This document shows positions 50,701 through 61,732 of a stretch of DNA of 64,000 nucleotides, piece after piece. Position 1 is the stretch's first letter; the number at the start of each line of letters is the position of its first letter. The stretch spans positions 103,588,499 to 103,652,498 of the forward strand of contig NC_085048.1 in assembly GCF_963662255.1 (NCBI RefSeq), in the 5' to 3' direction. The notes beneath the pieces are model-generated. The model was not told where the DNA came from and ran no database searches. It worked only from the letters and a program-made list of their open reading frames with translations. A program made the position numbers and the translations under genes. The DNA is from Cinclus cinclus (lineage: Eukaryota; Chordata; Aves; Passeriformes; Cinclidae).

Positions 50701-53265
50701 TCATGTCAGAAAGCTCCAGCTTTAAAGCTGAGTTCGTGACTGTTCAGTACAGAATCTGCTGTTTCTGGATTGTGCTCTTTTGGAGTTCTCTCCTCCTGTT
50801 TTCCTTAATAAACTTGTGGCTTATGGTCATTTTCCCTTGTCTTCGTGGTGCTGTTATGGGGGCCAAAGGCAGCTGAAAGGGCTGTTGTTACCATAACTGT
50901 CTTGCTTCTCTTCTCTTGATGCCTTTCATTCTTCACAGAGTGATAGAAGAATAAACAGAAGAAAACCCAGTTATATTTTGATGTGAGCACAGTGTGCCTC
51001 GTGACTGTAAATTGTCTATCAGAGAGCTTCAGTTTCCTGTTGACTTGGTGGCATGATATTTAACATTCTCTTTTATAAGTTTGTTGTTTACAGCAGTTTT
51101 GTATTTCTGCTTAGCCTAATGATTACAGCAGAGTCCACCCGGGAGAGCTCAGCCTCCAGCCTTTGAAGGCCTCATTTGAACATCTTTGCAACTGTAAAGG
51201 AATGACTCTAGGCTGTGCTGTTTAACACAAAAGAGAAGAGGAAAAACCCAATGGAAAAAAAAAAACCTCTTATTTTTTGTTTGTCCTTATTCTGGCTTGT
51301 TAATGGCTCTCAAAATATAGGTCAAAGATATGTGGATATGTAGTAAATAAAGGCTGGGGCTGGGTGCAGCTGTTACTGGAGGGTATGAGGCATTTTGTCT
51401 GAAGGCAATGAGTGTTTAACACGATTTTATCCCTTCCTACCATTCCCATTCCTGCTCCTGCTGTTCTTTGGTCTGTTGGTTCATACCACACCAACCACTC
51501 TTCCTTGTTAGCTTTTTATGATCCCTGTCTGAGGGGCACAGAGAATGTGCAGTATAAACACATTTTGCACTCACTCAGCTAGTTTCCCTCAATAATTTGC
51601 ATTCTGTGATGTGCCTTGTCTTCTTGGATTCTTCATTCCCATTGAGTAGCTGATTACTTGGAAAGAAATTTCTGTGTATGGGTAGGGGACCTTGAATTCA
51701 GTTTGTTGAGGTAGAGTCCAGCCCAGTTTCTGTGTCCCACTGATGCTACTCCCTGTGCTGGGTGTTGAATGACCCATCCCCCAATGTGTGGTGCAAGATC
51801 GCTATATATTTACCAGGGCTGTTTTCACAAGCTGTCATTTGTATCCTGATACCTATTTATTTATTAATTTATTTGCACTTCTGTCTTTGCTTGGCATCAT
51901 TTAGGATTTAACAGAGATGATCCCAATTGATGAGCTCTCTGTATTTGCGTACTGTGGCTGCCACAGTGATCCCTTGCTGAGACATTTTTGACGTTTCAGA
52001 AGTCAAAAGTTAGTCTTTTTTAATACACAGTATCACAGATGAATTAAAGGATTTTTTTCAGAGACATTACAATGGTTCAGAAATATTATCATTTAGTGCT
52101 GACTTTGTTTTCATGCTTTCCTTCCAACCCACCCCCCATTCCTTCATTTTCCTCAGCATAGGAAAGCACAGGTTGCAGACTTTATTAATTTGTATATAAT
52201 GGAAGAACAGGCCAAGGGGAAGCAGCTGCAAGACAACTTTTAAATGTAAATTATAGCATGGTACATGAACTTGATGGTATAAATCTCATAGCACTTAATA
52301 GGTTTGGGACACTAAAATATTGTGCAGGACATAATCTGTGTTGGGAAGTCTCATTTCCCATTGATCTGGATGTAAATATCTTCGTGATTGGAGTTGATTC
52401 CCCAGAACCTCAGGTTAATGAGGAAACTTTCCAGAGAATCACAGTCCTTGGTGCTGTTGTTTGAGTTTTTTCAGGGCGTGCTGAGTGGGTAGGGTACAAG
52501 GTCCTAGCTGGGTATGTGTCTGTCCCAGGTATAAAATGAAAAGATTTTTCTAGGAATCTCTGCCTTTTGGAAAGAGAGGAACTTTGTATCTTTCTCTGCA
52601 CGTACTGAGTCACGTCCTTACCTTTAGGACATAATTTAGGCTTCTTTTTTCCTCCCAGTGAGTATGAATACTTAAAATAGCTTTTAATATAGCCACAGAA
52701 GGAATTGCATAAATAGGCTTCTGCAATATAATTTATGCTGGAATTTTCTAACTAAATATAGTTATTATCTCATGTGGTTCCAGCACCTTCCTAACCAGCT
52801 TATTACATCATTGGCTGATGACCTTAACTCTGCTGTCTAGAAAGGGAAAATGAAATTAAAAAGGGATATGAGCTTCCACAGGAAGCAAAGCTGGGGAAAA
52901 ATAGACTTCCTGAACTGCACATGGGCAGCATCTCAGTTTCAGACAGGTCCTGCAGGTTCCACTGCCATTCCAGAATGGTCCTATTGACAACCAGGTGGAG
53001 CAGCTTCTTGGGGGACAAGGCAGAGAAACAAATCTTTCAGACAAGTAGATGAAGTCAATGTCAACTACATATTTTTAAGCACTTGTTCCTAAGAAAATCA
53101 GATTTGATGTTTTTTCTACTGTTCAGCTTGTTGTTGTTAATGTACTAAGAAGCTCTTGGAGCAGCGGCCTCTGTGTGTCTGTGGTCCCCAGGACAGTGCT
53201 GATGATAATGGGAATAATGCTTATCACTTAAATGACATCAAATTCCAAGTGTTGGGCAACAAACA
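47745..53265. other. Unique non-coding DNA
   Basis: No gene or confident repeat is recognised. TTAATTAA occurs at 48446-48453 and AT-rich, mildly CNE-like sequence at 48400-48720. T and A runs lie at 48285-48296 and 51255-51265. At 49312-49340 two AATCATA motifs loosely recall a CR1 terminus but are too short to call. The 68-codon frame at 52258-52464 looks somewhat protein-like but matches no family I know. Confidence 0.45.
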
Positions 53266-53440
53266 TCAATTAGCTCTCACAAGAGACTGGCTGTGAAGTA
53301 GGTAAGTGCTGTTATTCCCTGGTGGCACACAGGGAATCAAAAGCAGAGAGGTAAATCCTTCAGGGAGTCACCAGCACTTGGGCAGGAACTGAGGCTGGCA
53401 ACTTTCTGCTTCCCAGCTGTGTTAGAGGATGCACTACCTG
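53266..53440 (-). mobile_element. MIR-like ancient SINE remnant, minus strand
   Basis: Read on the plus strand, this follows the reverse complement of the MIR SINE. TCAATTAGCTCTCACAAGAG corresponds to the ATTTAATCCTCACAACAA part, CTGTGAAGTAGGTAAGTGCT then GTTATTCCC to the AGGTAGGTACTATTATTATCCCC part, and GCAGAGAGGTAAAT to the CAGAGAGGTTAAGT part. The region ends with a weakly similar segment. MIR is an ancient SINE shared by amniotes, so a decayed copy in a bird is plausible. Similarity is by eye and patchy. Confidence 0.45.
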
Positions 53441-53794
53441 TATCACAGCTTTAAAATGTACTTGTGAATTCACAGAAAATAACCTGGCACATTGCTCCTA
53501 CCTTGCTTGCACTTTCAGGTGGGGCTTACAGGGCTGTGGCAGAGACTCGCAGGAAAACTGTTCCTGTGTGCCAGTCACAAACCAAATTTTGCTGTTAAAC
53601 CATTCTTTAACATTCTTCTTTAGACATGCCCAGAGGTGTGGTAGGCAGAAGAATGCAGAGAGGAAGCTGAGGTGTCAGTGTGGTGAAATTATCCACGCAA
53701 AGGTCACAGTGGACTTTTTTTAAGTGTGGAGATGCTATACCAGACTTTCAGAGTAATATACCAGCAATGTCTGCTGATAGTGCTGGGAAGAGCA
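53441..53794. other. Unique spacer between two old repeats
   Basis: About 350 bp with no recognisable element, lying between the MIR-like remnant and the CR1 tail. Confidence 0.5.
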
Positions 53795-54168
53795 AAATCA
53801 TAAAATCAAAACCATAGGAGAATGGTTTGGATTGGAAGGGACTTTAAAGCCCAACTCATTCCAACCCCTCTGGTGTGAACAGAGACACCTTCCACTATCC
53901 CTAGGGGCTCGAAGCCCAACCTGGCCTGCACACTTCCAGGGATGGGGTAGCCATAGCTTCTCTGTGCTAGGGCTTCCCCACCCTCACATGGAAGGGGTGT
54001 TTTTCTTAATAACCAGTCTAAACCTGTCCTCTGTCTGAATCCATTCCCCCTTGTCCTGTCAATCCATCCCTTGCAAGCAGTCCCCCTCCCTCTTTCCTGT
54101 AGACTCCCTTCAGGTACTGGAAGGCCACAGTGAGGTCACGCCTAAGCCTTCACTTTCCAGGCTGAACA
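53795..54168 (-). mobile_element. CR1 LINE, 3'-terminal fragment, minus strand
   Basis: Read on the plus strand this is the reverse complement of the CR1 3' end. It starts with AATCATAAAATC-type terminal repeats, then GAATGGTTTGGATTGGAAGG, GACACCTTCCACTA, CCCAACCTGGCCTG, CACTTCCAGGGATGGGGTAG, ATTCCCCCTTGTCCTGTCA, CTTCAGGTACTGGAAGGC and CCAGGCTGAACAA. The match breaks off at about 54168, so it is 5' truncated with about 370 bp retained and no coding sequence. Two plus-strand frames inside it (53832-54038 and 54051-54248) are artefacts. It lies opposite to the plus-strand CR1 tail at 54795. Confidence 0.95.
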
Positions 54169-54794
54169 AAATGCAGGGTTTTTTCCTAGCTGTGCTAGAT
54201 TGTCATGGAGACACTTCTAAAGCTGCTTTGATCACTATGTGCTCCTGATTGCTGTACTTGGATGGCGTGAATTACTGGAATAATACACCATTTACAAGTC
54301 CCTCCTCTTCCCAAATTCCTGGTTTGTAAGCTTCTCTCAGAAATCACCAGTGATTTTTTTTTTTTATTATTATTTTTTTTTCCAAGGTAGTTATCATACC
54401 AGGACAGTGATGGTGATGTGTGATCCTGTGGCAGCCATTCCTGTATCCTGGTAATAGCCAGACAGAGCCAGGGCTCCAGTGTTTGGTGGGCTCCGGGTCC
54501 ATTTATATAATGAGTTTCCCCCTACAGAGATTTTGCAGTCTGTAATGAAATCATGTTTAATATACCATTTCTAATGGTCTTTCATTGCTGTTCTGTCTTA
54601 AAATAGTTTTTATTGATCAGCAGATCCAGTACCTCTGAATGTTCTTGGGTGCAGCAAATGTCCCTCCTGTCTTTTGGTGACCCTGTAGATCAGATATTAA
54701 CAGGTCAAGTTCCGCATTTTCTGCTGAAAAATACATTTCTGAGCAGGGTATTTTGCATATCTGAAATCCAGAGCTTGAATATCCACCTACAAGA
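54169..54794. other. Unique spacer with a T/ATT tract
   Basis: Between two CR1 tails. A T-rich tract with ATT units lies at 54354-54381. Nothing else is recognised. Confidence 0.55.
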
Positions 54795-54873
54795 GGGAAG
54801 TGTCCCTGCTTCTGGCTGAGGGCTGGAACTGGGCGAGTTTTAAGGTCTCTCCCAAACTAAACCATTCCATGGT
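54795..54873 (+). mobile_element. CR1 LINE, extreme 3' end only, plus strand
   Basis: About 80 bp matches the last part of CR1: GGAAGTGTCCCTGC, GGGCTGGAACTGGGCGA, TTTTAAGGTCTCTCCCAAAC and AAACCATTCCATGGTT, the last corresponding to CCATTCTATGATT. It is a heavily truncated copy, in the opposite orientation to the CR1 tail at 53795-54168. Confidence 0.8.
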
Positions 54874-55704
54874 TAATCCCAAATCACCTTTCCAGGACCT
54901 CCCCATACCTACATTTAAGATGTCACTGATCAGGTCAGTAGAGCCAAACTGACACTGCTTGGAACATCTCTGGCTTTCCTAGGTTCTGTGCAATTGTTTC
55001 TTCATTTTTAATCGGTGGGTATTGGCAGCTACTTTGACTGAAAGCTGAAAATAGCAGTTGCTCACAGGTATTTTAAAGTTTGCTACCTTGAAAATATATA
55101 GTAAACTAATTACCTTTGAATTCCATAATTTTTGTTTTAATTTTCCCCATCCATTCTCAGTTAACTGCTTGTGCAAATCTAGAAGAGGAAACTCAGAAGT
55201 GTAGGCAGCTTCCTGGCTATTTGAAACAATTTTAGGGACAAGGCAATGGATTAAAGCCCTGTGTAAATGCTGCTCACAATAAAGGCAGTTGTGGAGATGT
55301 TTCTCTGTTTTTATGTGTAGCCAAAGGATCATCTGTAAACAAGATTTTTTTATTTTTTGAATTAAAAAAGCTGTGAAGAAGAGGCACCTGTGTGTGTGTG
55401 TGTAAGTCAATAATAGCAACAAACCTATATTGTCTTGCAATTACAAAGGTGTCTGTGCAGTCCATGTTGGTATTTGATTAAGGAGAAAGGAAAAAGCTCA
55501 GTGCAAGCCAAAGACGCTCAGAAAACTCAGCAGAATCTGTGTTATGTGTGTACTTGAGTGAATCTAAATACTGAAACACATGACAAATAGAAATCATGTA
55601 GTGCTTGGAGACCTCTACAACCTCAAATCATTACTCACAATTTATTTGGTTTTCTCTCTGTAAATCAAAACTTCGTTTAAAGATATTTATGGCTTTCAAT
55701 TTCC
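54874..55704. other. Unique non-coding DNA with a (TG)7 repeat
   Basis: The short TG repeat at 55389-55403 accounts for the Thr-His run in the window's longest open frame (54979-55440, minus strand, 153 codons). That frame is therefore not evidence for a gene. Confidence 0.55.
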
Positions 55705-55725
55705 TTTTTTTTTTATTATTATTAT

Positions 55726-55756
<31 letters not shown>
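55705..55756 (+). repeat. T-rich / (ATT)n low-complexity tract
   Basis: Ten T, then five ATT units, then about 29 T. It could be an inverted A-tail of a retroposon, but no body is recognisable on the right. Length is likely variable or uncertain in the assembly. Confidence 0.85.
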
Positions 55757-55758
<2 letters not shown>

Positions 55759-56489
55759 TGGGGGTATAGGAAAAAAGTGAACCATTTCAGTTCTTTGCCT
55801 TTCTCCTCATTTTAGTGCATGCTGTAGCACATGGAAATGTGTGCAGGTGTATAAAGAAAATGTCATGTAGTTCTTAATCTTTCAGCCACCCAAATTTTGC
55901 CTTTTCAGTTTTTAGTTATGTTCCCATCTTTAACCTCTTTGCCCATCCTCCTCTGTTCCTGTTATTCTCTTTATTTAAATTTTTGCTTCTTGGTTTATTT
56001 CTCCCTTTCCTCTTTCACAGTCCTGTGTTCCTGGAGGTGAAACTCTGCCATACTGAACCAATGTGCCATTTCATTCCTCAATTTTTATGAATCTCTTAAT
56101 TTTGTGCTCTGAGTGCAGGTGCTGTTTTCTGATGAGGTGAAGAATTGGAAGGGGAAAATACTGTTAGCAGTGATTAATACCCAGTGAAAAATAAAACGTG
56201 AGAGAGAGGTGAAAAATGCCAATAATGAGCAGGATCACAAAACCAGGGAATTAAGTGGTCCATTGATTTTAGCGTGTCGCCCTTTTGTTTCCAGAAATGC
56301 AGGTTATAATTCCCAGTGCAGGTTGCTGATAAAAGGGGATTTGATCTCATCTCAGTGCCAGGGTTAGTCCCTGTTTTATGGCTGTGGCACAATTGGGTGT
56401 GGGTGGCACTTGTTCAGGAAACAGAATAATGGGATATGGAGGTGCATCTGCTGCCTCATATAGGAAAATACCCTGTGGAATTCTGCAGG
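55757..56489. other. Unique non-coding DNA
   Basis: T-rich in its first part, with no gene or mobile element recognised. Confidence 0.5.
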
Positions 56490-57250
56490 AGCTGGACTTA
56501 CGACTTGCACAGACTTTGCATTTACAGTTTAAATAAAATCAGTTGCATTCTGCTGTTGTATTAAACAGACTTCTGGAGACTAAGCTCAAGTATTCACAGC
56601 AGTAAGAATTCCTGAGAAGCCAGTTAAATATTAATCTGTATTAAAGGTGAGACAGCCACCATTTCACACTGTATTGATCATTGCTTTGCACATAATCTCA
56701 AACACAAAAGTGAATCAGATCAATCCGGCTCCTAAATTTCTTCAATAATTTCAAAATAGGACCAAGTCAGTAAAAAGTAAAAGAAAACACAGCAATAAGT
56801 ATAATCTCATAACTCATTGATATGTGTCATCTCAGTTAGAATTTAAACTGAATTTTGGAGAGTGTGAGGCCAACAAAACTCCCTGTGAAAGAACACCAGT
56901 GTTTCCAAACGTTCAAAAGCTGCAGATGAGCTGCATTGCTTATGTTTGCCTTGAAGTTTTGAAAAAATCCTCTTTCTTTGGCTCTGCAGTGTCACACTTG
57001 AAAATATTCAGGTTGGGTTTGTTGTTCATTACATAAAAAAATAATGATCTTGAAAGTATTATCATGTTTGTCTTAAAGAAGCTATTTTCTATGCCTTAAT
57101 TAAAAGTTATAATTCACCATCTTTTGACCAAGTTATCTTAAATCTTAATCTTATTGGTAATGGATACTGGGTCAGATTCAGAGAGAAATGCAATCCTTAC
57201 TTAATGCAAACAGTAAAAATATCAGCATTTCTAGAGATATGGTTGAGTTC
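56490..57250. other. Possible conserved non-coding element
   Basis: AT-rich complex sequence with many ATTA, GATCA and ATTGATC-type cores and no repeats. Texture only; no coding frame beyond a 70-codon one at 56824-57036 without a domain. Confidence 0.28.
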
Positions 57251-57889
57251 AATTCATGTGCTGTACTAACTCTGCCTGTTAATTAGAAATATTCTCCTAC
57301 TTATGCAAGAATACTGGGGAAAAAGGGCATTCTCTTCCTCATTAGACATTCCATGGAAATCACAAATGGACAAAACCAGGCAGAATATGATGACTGTTTT
57401 GTTGTTAAAGCACTTTAATAAGGTTAATGCATCCATATGAATGGTTTTCAAAATAAGTTTCTGTAGTTTTGAAGGTATGCCCTGGTCTAGTACGGTAATA
57501 AAGAATTTCCATGTGGGGAAATAGCCAACCTTTTAATTTTGGTGTGCAGGTTTCTCTTTTATTTTCCATTTTTAAAAAGCCAATGAAATGTACAGTTTGA
57601 GATGCCTGTGGAAGTAATTCTCCTTATCCTCTTTGCGTTCTGGTGAAAAGCTGCCTTATTGTGCTGTATCTGAGGAAAAAGTGAGAAAATGCAGACTTTA
57701 TATGCAAAACAAGGAGCAAAAAGTAAAATATGGACCGTAAAGGACAACTTATGCCTTGCTAAAATGTAGAGTTGAGCACTTTTTTCTGCTCTGACTTTTC
57801 GTAAAGGAGAGCTGAAGCTGCACTGCCAGTCAAAAGGTTTCTAGAAGAGGAGAGAAATCTTTCTGCATCGAAAACTGAAGCAAGTGGGG
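57251..57889. other. Unique non-coding DNA
   Basis: Nothing recognisable beyond short chance frames. Confidence 0.5.
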
Positions 57890-58150
57890 ACCTTATCTAT
57901 ATGCATTACTTTGATTTCAAATTATTTTTAGCATGGCTTTTATTGTACTCCTTGTTACATACATAAATCTTTAAAGTAATACGTTTTGTAAGAAATGGTC
58001 ATAAAAATTTACAGCCAGTAACTTTTCCCCTGTCCCTTACAATGATATTCTACTAAAACCATTAAATGGTTCTCATTAATGCCCTTTAAATGATTGTGTA
58101 ATGACCCACAATCGCTTGTAAGTGAACAACCATTAAAGAATTACCAGTTC
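57890..58150. other. Possible conserved non-coding element
   Basis: AT-rich segment in which CCATTAAA-type motifs recur (near 58058, 58080 and 58128), with TTTAAA and ATTGT cores and no repeat family. It resembles enhancer-like conserved DNA. Inferred from texture only. Confidence 0.3.
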
Positions 58151-59436
58151 TTAGCATGCTTTTAAGTACAGTTTAAATACATGGGAGGTAACATATAATA
58201 TATTAGAAAAAGTATTAAATTTGAAATAGTAAAAGCAGGATGGCTACAAAAGGAAGGAGTGGGTGGAAAACCTCTCCTGTGCTGACCGCAGCCCTCAGAG
58301 AACAGTCCAGGAGTGTTCCTTGTTGCACATTCCCAGCAATGCATCTGTGTTTATTTGTTCTCTACAATCACTTGGGTTTATGAGTCTGGTATTGAAGTGA
58401 TTTATAAGAAGTAAAATGACACCACGAGGGTGATTTCCATACAAATATGCTGAAATCCAAATCCCATCCATACCTAATGGCTGTTATTGGGGAGTGTGAC
58501 CCACCTGCTTGCAAAGGGCAGGTCTGCTCTGAGCCCAAAGACAGAAGGAGAAATTGTCACTTGAGGAGACTGCAATATGAGAGAGGGACATCCCTGTGCA
58601 CAGCTGACCTTGAGAAATCCCAGGAATGCTCAGATCTGGTTGTGAAGAAATGTGAGTGATTGAAAAGATGTTTTTAATAAAGAGCATTAATTTAATGGGG
58701 AGTCAGAGGCACTTTGCAGCCTCTTGCCGCTGCAATTCCAGCCTAACCCTTTGCTGTGATCCCACCTGGGATGAAGGAGCTGCAGTGGCAGCTCTGTGGG
58801 TTGAAGGGGGCACTTTGCAAATGGGCCCTTCGCTGTAATCACAGCGGCTGCCAAAAGCTAAATGCCTTTTGCAGCTTGGGAACACCCCTTGAGGCTTGTA
58901 GGCTGTGGGGACAGCCCACACCCAATGTATGCTCTCACTTCCAAATGCTGCCTAGGGCACAACAATATTTGGCAGTATCTGGCAGCTGCCCCATGCAGCA
59001 AAGTTGCTTTCTGAATTCCAGTCCTCATGCTTCAGATGTGGGATACCTAGAAATCCACCTCATGGTCTGAATGCATTTTCTCTTGGTAATATAATTCTCT
59101 TGCTCCTACAATAACAAGACTCTCTGTTCAGCCTCGTAACCTCAAAATGGTATCAGAGGAAAGAGATTTGTTTCTCCAAAGCAAGATTATTAGCAAGTGG
59201 AACCCTCATTACCTGATGTTTTGGTAGTTTTTAGTTCTGTTACTCGGTACTAACTTTTGTAATTCAAGTGCTTTACTTTGGGCAAATTTTGAGTTCTCAA
59301 AGCTTCAGGGTTGCAATGGAGAGAATCAAACAATGTGGAAAGTAGGTATGTGTTTGGGTTTGTTTCTCTTCTATATCTGAGAATTAAATGTCTTGACTTT
59401 CTCTGTTAGCAGCCTGGCTGGCCTGTTGTTCTCTTC
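58151..59436. other. Unique non-coding DNA
   Basis: Slightly GC-richer around 58690-58990. Frames at 58447-58659 and 58756-59070 are cysteine-rich but contain no recognisable domain, and antisense frames overlap them, so I do not call genes. Confidence 0.45.
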
Positions 59437-59441
59437 AAGTG
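59437..59441 (+). repeat. Left 5-bp target-site duplication of the solo LTR
   Basis: AAGTG directly precedes the 5'-TG of the LTR and is repeated exactly at 60142-60146. Confidence 0.85.
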
Positions 59442-60141
59442 TGTTGGGGGTTGGTTCTCTCCCTTTTCCCTCTGTGGAATTTTCCCCATTGTCATGCTAA
59501 GATACCTGTTGACTGGGCCCTGGTGACAAGGGGGAGGAGAGAGAAGAGGGGAACCCCGTGAGATTCAAACATCCAGAAGAGGAAGCGGAAGGCTCTGGCT
59601 CGGCCCATTTCCCCCGCGGAGTTCGGACGAGAAGGACGATCGCCGTCTGTGTCCCATCCCTACATCCCAGGGCCGGGAGCCATCCTCACTGCTGTCAGAT
59701 CCTGCCCGGCTGTCTTCTCGCTGTGAACTACCACCATCCAGCACTCTGCTGAGCACCAGGACCCACACCGTGAGCAGAGAGCTCTCTCTCCATCTCTCTC
59801 TCCCCCTGGGACAGCGCTGCCATCACCCCCAGCCCTCCTGCAGCTCTGCGGGACCCGCCCGCCCCCAGCACCGGGAACTGCAGCTCAGGGAAAAGGTGCC
59901 TGCAGCCAAAAAACACTGGGACTGAGTCACTGTTCTGTTTGTGGGTAATTTCATAGCTGCTGTTGTTCTTGTTTGTCTTGTTAGATATACTAGTAAAGAA
60001 CTGTTATTCCTACCCCCATATCTTTGCCTGAGAGCTCTTTTAATTCCAAAATTATAATAATCGGAAGAATCACATTTTTTTTTCAGTCCAAAGGGAAGCT
60101 TCTGCTTTCCTTGGCAAACACCTGTCCTTCAAACCAGGACA
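59442..60141 (+). mobile_element. Solo LTR of an ERVL-type endogenous retrovirus
   Basis: The element is 700 bp, begins TGTTGGGGG and ends CCAGGACA, so it has canonical TG...CA termini, and is bounded by identical 5-bp AAGTG duplications. A 5-bp duplication fits class III (ERVL-type) retroviruses. It carries a GC- and CpG-rich central part (about 59540-59880), unlike the AT-rich surroundings. A possible polyadenylation signal AGTAAA at 59992-59997 is followed by T-rich sequence. No internal retroviral region flanks either side, so this is a solo LTR left by recombination between two LTRs. I recognise several blocks (for example TCTTTGCCTGAGAG near 60021) from passerine ERVL LTRs; the exact family is not assigned. 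Short frames within it (59558-59916) are not genes. Orientation is inferred from the AGTAAA position and family resemblance. Confidence 0.9.
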
Positions 60142-60146
60142 AAGTG
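60142..60146 (+). repeat. Right 5-bp target-site duplication of the solo LTR
   Basis: AAGTG directly follows the terminal CA of the LTR and matches 59437-59441 exactly. Confidence 0.85.
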
Positions 60147-61672
60147 CAATTGATTTAATTCCAGATTGCTTGGTCCAACAGAGTTTTGAGTCTAGAGCTC
60201 CAACATGCTTGTGTCCAAACCACAAGGATATGTCAGTTTTATGAAATTTCATCTAATCAAAATGTTCTAGGTGGTTATGCCCACTGTTGAAAGTATCTGA
60301 CCACTAGTTTCCAAGGCAGCAGGCAACTTAAGATGACATTAGACTTCACAGAATGCTTAGATACACAAATTTCAGTAGCAGCAACAAATGCTTTCTGTCA
60401 TGTTGTGTTTCCTAAGAACTGGATTCCTTCTCCTTACCACTGAAATCTGCAATATTTGTCATCTCCTTGAGTGTAGAATGGGACCAGATAGAGTTGCCAG
60501 AGCAGAATGAGAGAAAATGAATCCTTTTTAACATATGAGACCAGTAGTTTTATTACATTGGGTTTAGATACTTTTTTTTGCACATTTTTATTTAAAATTC
60601 CCAAACTGAACTGCACACTCTGGTCCTTATCTGCATCTTCATGCTAGCAGATTGTGATCCAGGTATAGTGCAGCTGTATACTTAACCCATCTGTCAGTAC
60701 AGCTGAGTTGGATATTTTTAGAATATCAATCACCATGTTAGCTGGGTCTAATATCTTATCTGTGCATCCTGTATCAGAGCAGCTACTTTGGGTACTGCCA
60801 AATAGGTCTTGGCTAAGAGACTGAGATCAGGAGATCTCCCAAAGCTTTCAGAGAAATAATTGTGTGCTACAAACTTTGTCAGAGCTCAGGCTGGACTGTA
60901 GAAGGGTCTGAGTGAAGAACAGGCTGGCAAACCTGTAAATCAATGTGCTTGTAGGGGCAAGGATGGGGTCTGGAAAAATATCTAGGCTCTCCAACCTTGG
61001 GCAGTGAGCAATTCATATTCCTCAGGGTTCCAAGCATGGTGAGGAAGGTTTTTTAATAGCAAGAAGAGGGTAAAATGCACCCAGAATGTGCCATGGGAAA
61101 GAAAATCTGTGGAGGGTGGTGCAAGAGGCAACTGGATGCTTCTCCAAAATAGGAGAAGAGGGTTTTGGTGGGAAAAGGAGAGAATGATATGCATTCCCAG
61201 GAAGCCAACAAGACAGCACAGTGTCATGGCATGTCAGGCTTTCTGTCACAACACTTCACCTGGCAAGTCCCACGCAGCACAAGAGAGCTGAGCCTGATTA
61301 GTGCACAGTGAATCCCCGCTTGTGGAGTGGTGTCTCCTGGCGCTTGGCAGGGGGGAAGAGACAGAGGCACTGGGAGATGGAGATGTTTGTGTCTGAGCCA
61401 AGGTAGGGAGACAGTGCTCAGACTTGTGTTTGCTCTCCTGTCCCTTCCCGGGCAATGAGTTAATCAGGACTGCTGCATGGATGGCTCAATCCCAAAATAC
61501 AGACGTTTGTCTGTGTGGCACAAGTGGGCAGAGTCTGCAGTCCTGCTTGGAAGAGGAGTTTGAATGCTGGGGATAACTCTCCTGGAGGGGTTTGCTGGAC
61601 TAATTAAATATTAAACAAAGGGCTTTGCTTCTAATCTGGCTATCTGGATTGGGTGGAAATGCTGATGGTTTG

Positions 61673-61674
<2 letters not shown>
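60147..61674. other. Unique non-coding DNA
   Basis: No gene or transposon is recognised. Overlapping frames at 60982-61455 on both strands have no domains. Confidence 0.5.
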
Positions 61675-61719
<45 letters not shown>

Positions 61720-61732
61720 TGTATATGTGTGT
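61675..61732 (+). repeat. GT/TG microsatellite, about 21 perfect units plus an interrupted end
   Basis: Perfect GT repeats run from 61675 to about 61717, followed by GAGTGTATATGTGTGT to 61732. Likely polymorphic in length. An open frame beginning in it (61719) is an artefact. Confidence 0.95.

Noticed and set aside
52258..52464. 68-codon frame with a fairly protein-like composition
   Set aside because: No family recognised, no splice or promoter context, and length is within chance. A protein search would settle it.
53832..54248. Two adjacent plus-strand frames of 65-68 codons
   Set aside because: They lie mostly within the antisense strand of the CR1 tail, which is non-coding in this direction.
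54979..55440. Longest open frame, 153 codons, minus strand
   Set aside because: It runs through a TG microsatellite that gives a Thr-His run, has no recognisable domain, and is within chance length for 64 kb of AT-rich DNA.
58447..59070. Cysteine-rich frames that could suggest a small secreted peptide
   Set aside because: No signal peptide or known cysteine framework, and antisense frames of similar length overlap them.
59558..59916. Overlapping short frames in GC-rich DNA resembling a small gene
   Set aside because: They lie inside the solo LTR; GC richness lengthens chance frames. No retroviral protein is encoded.
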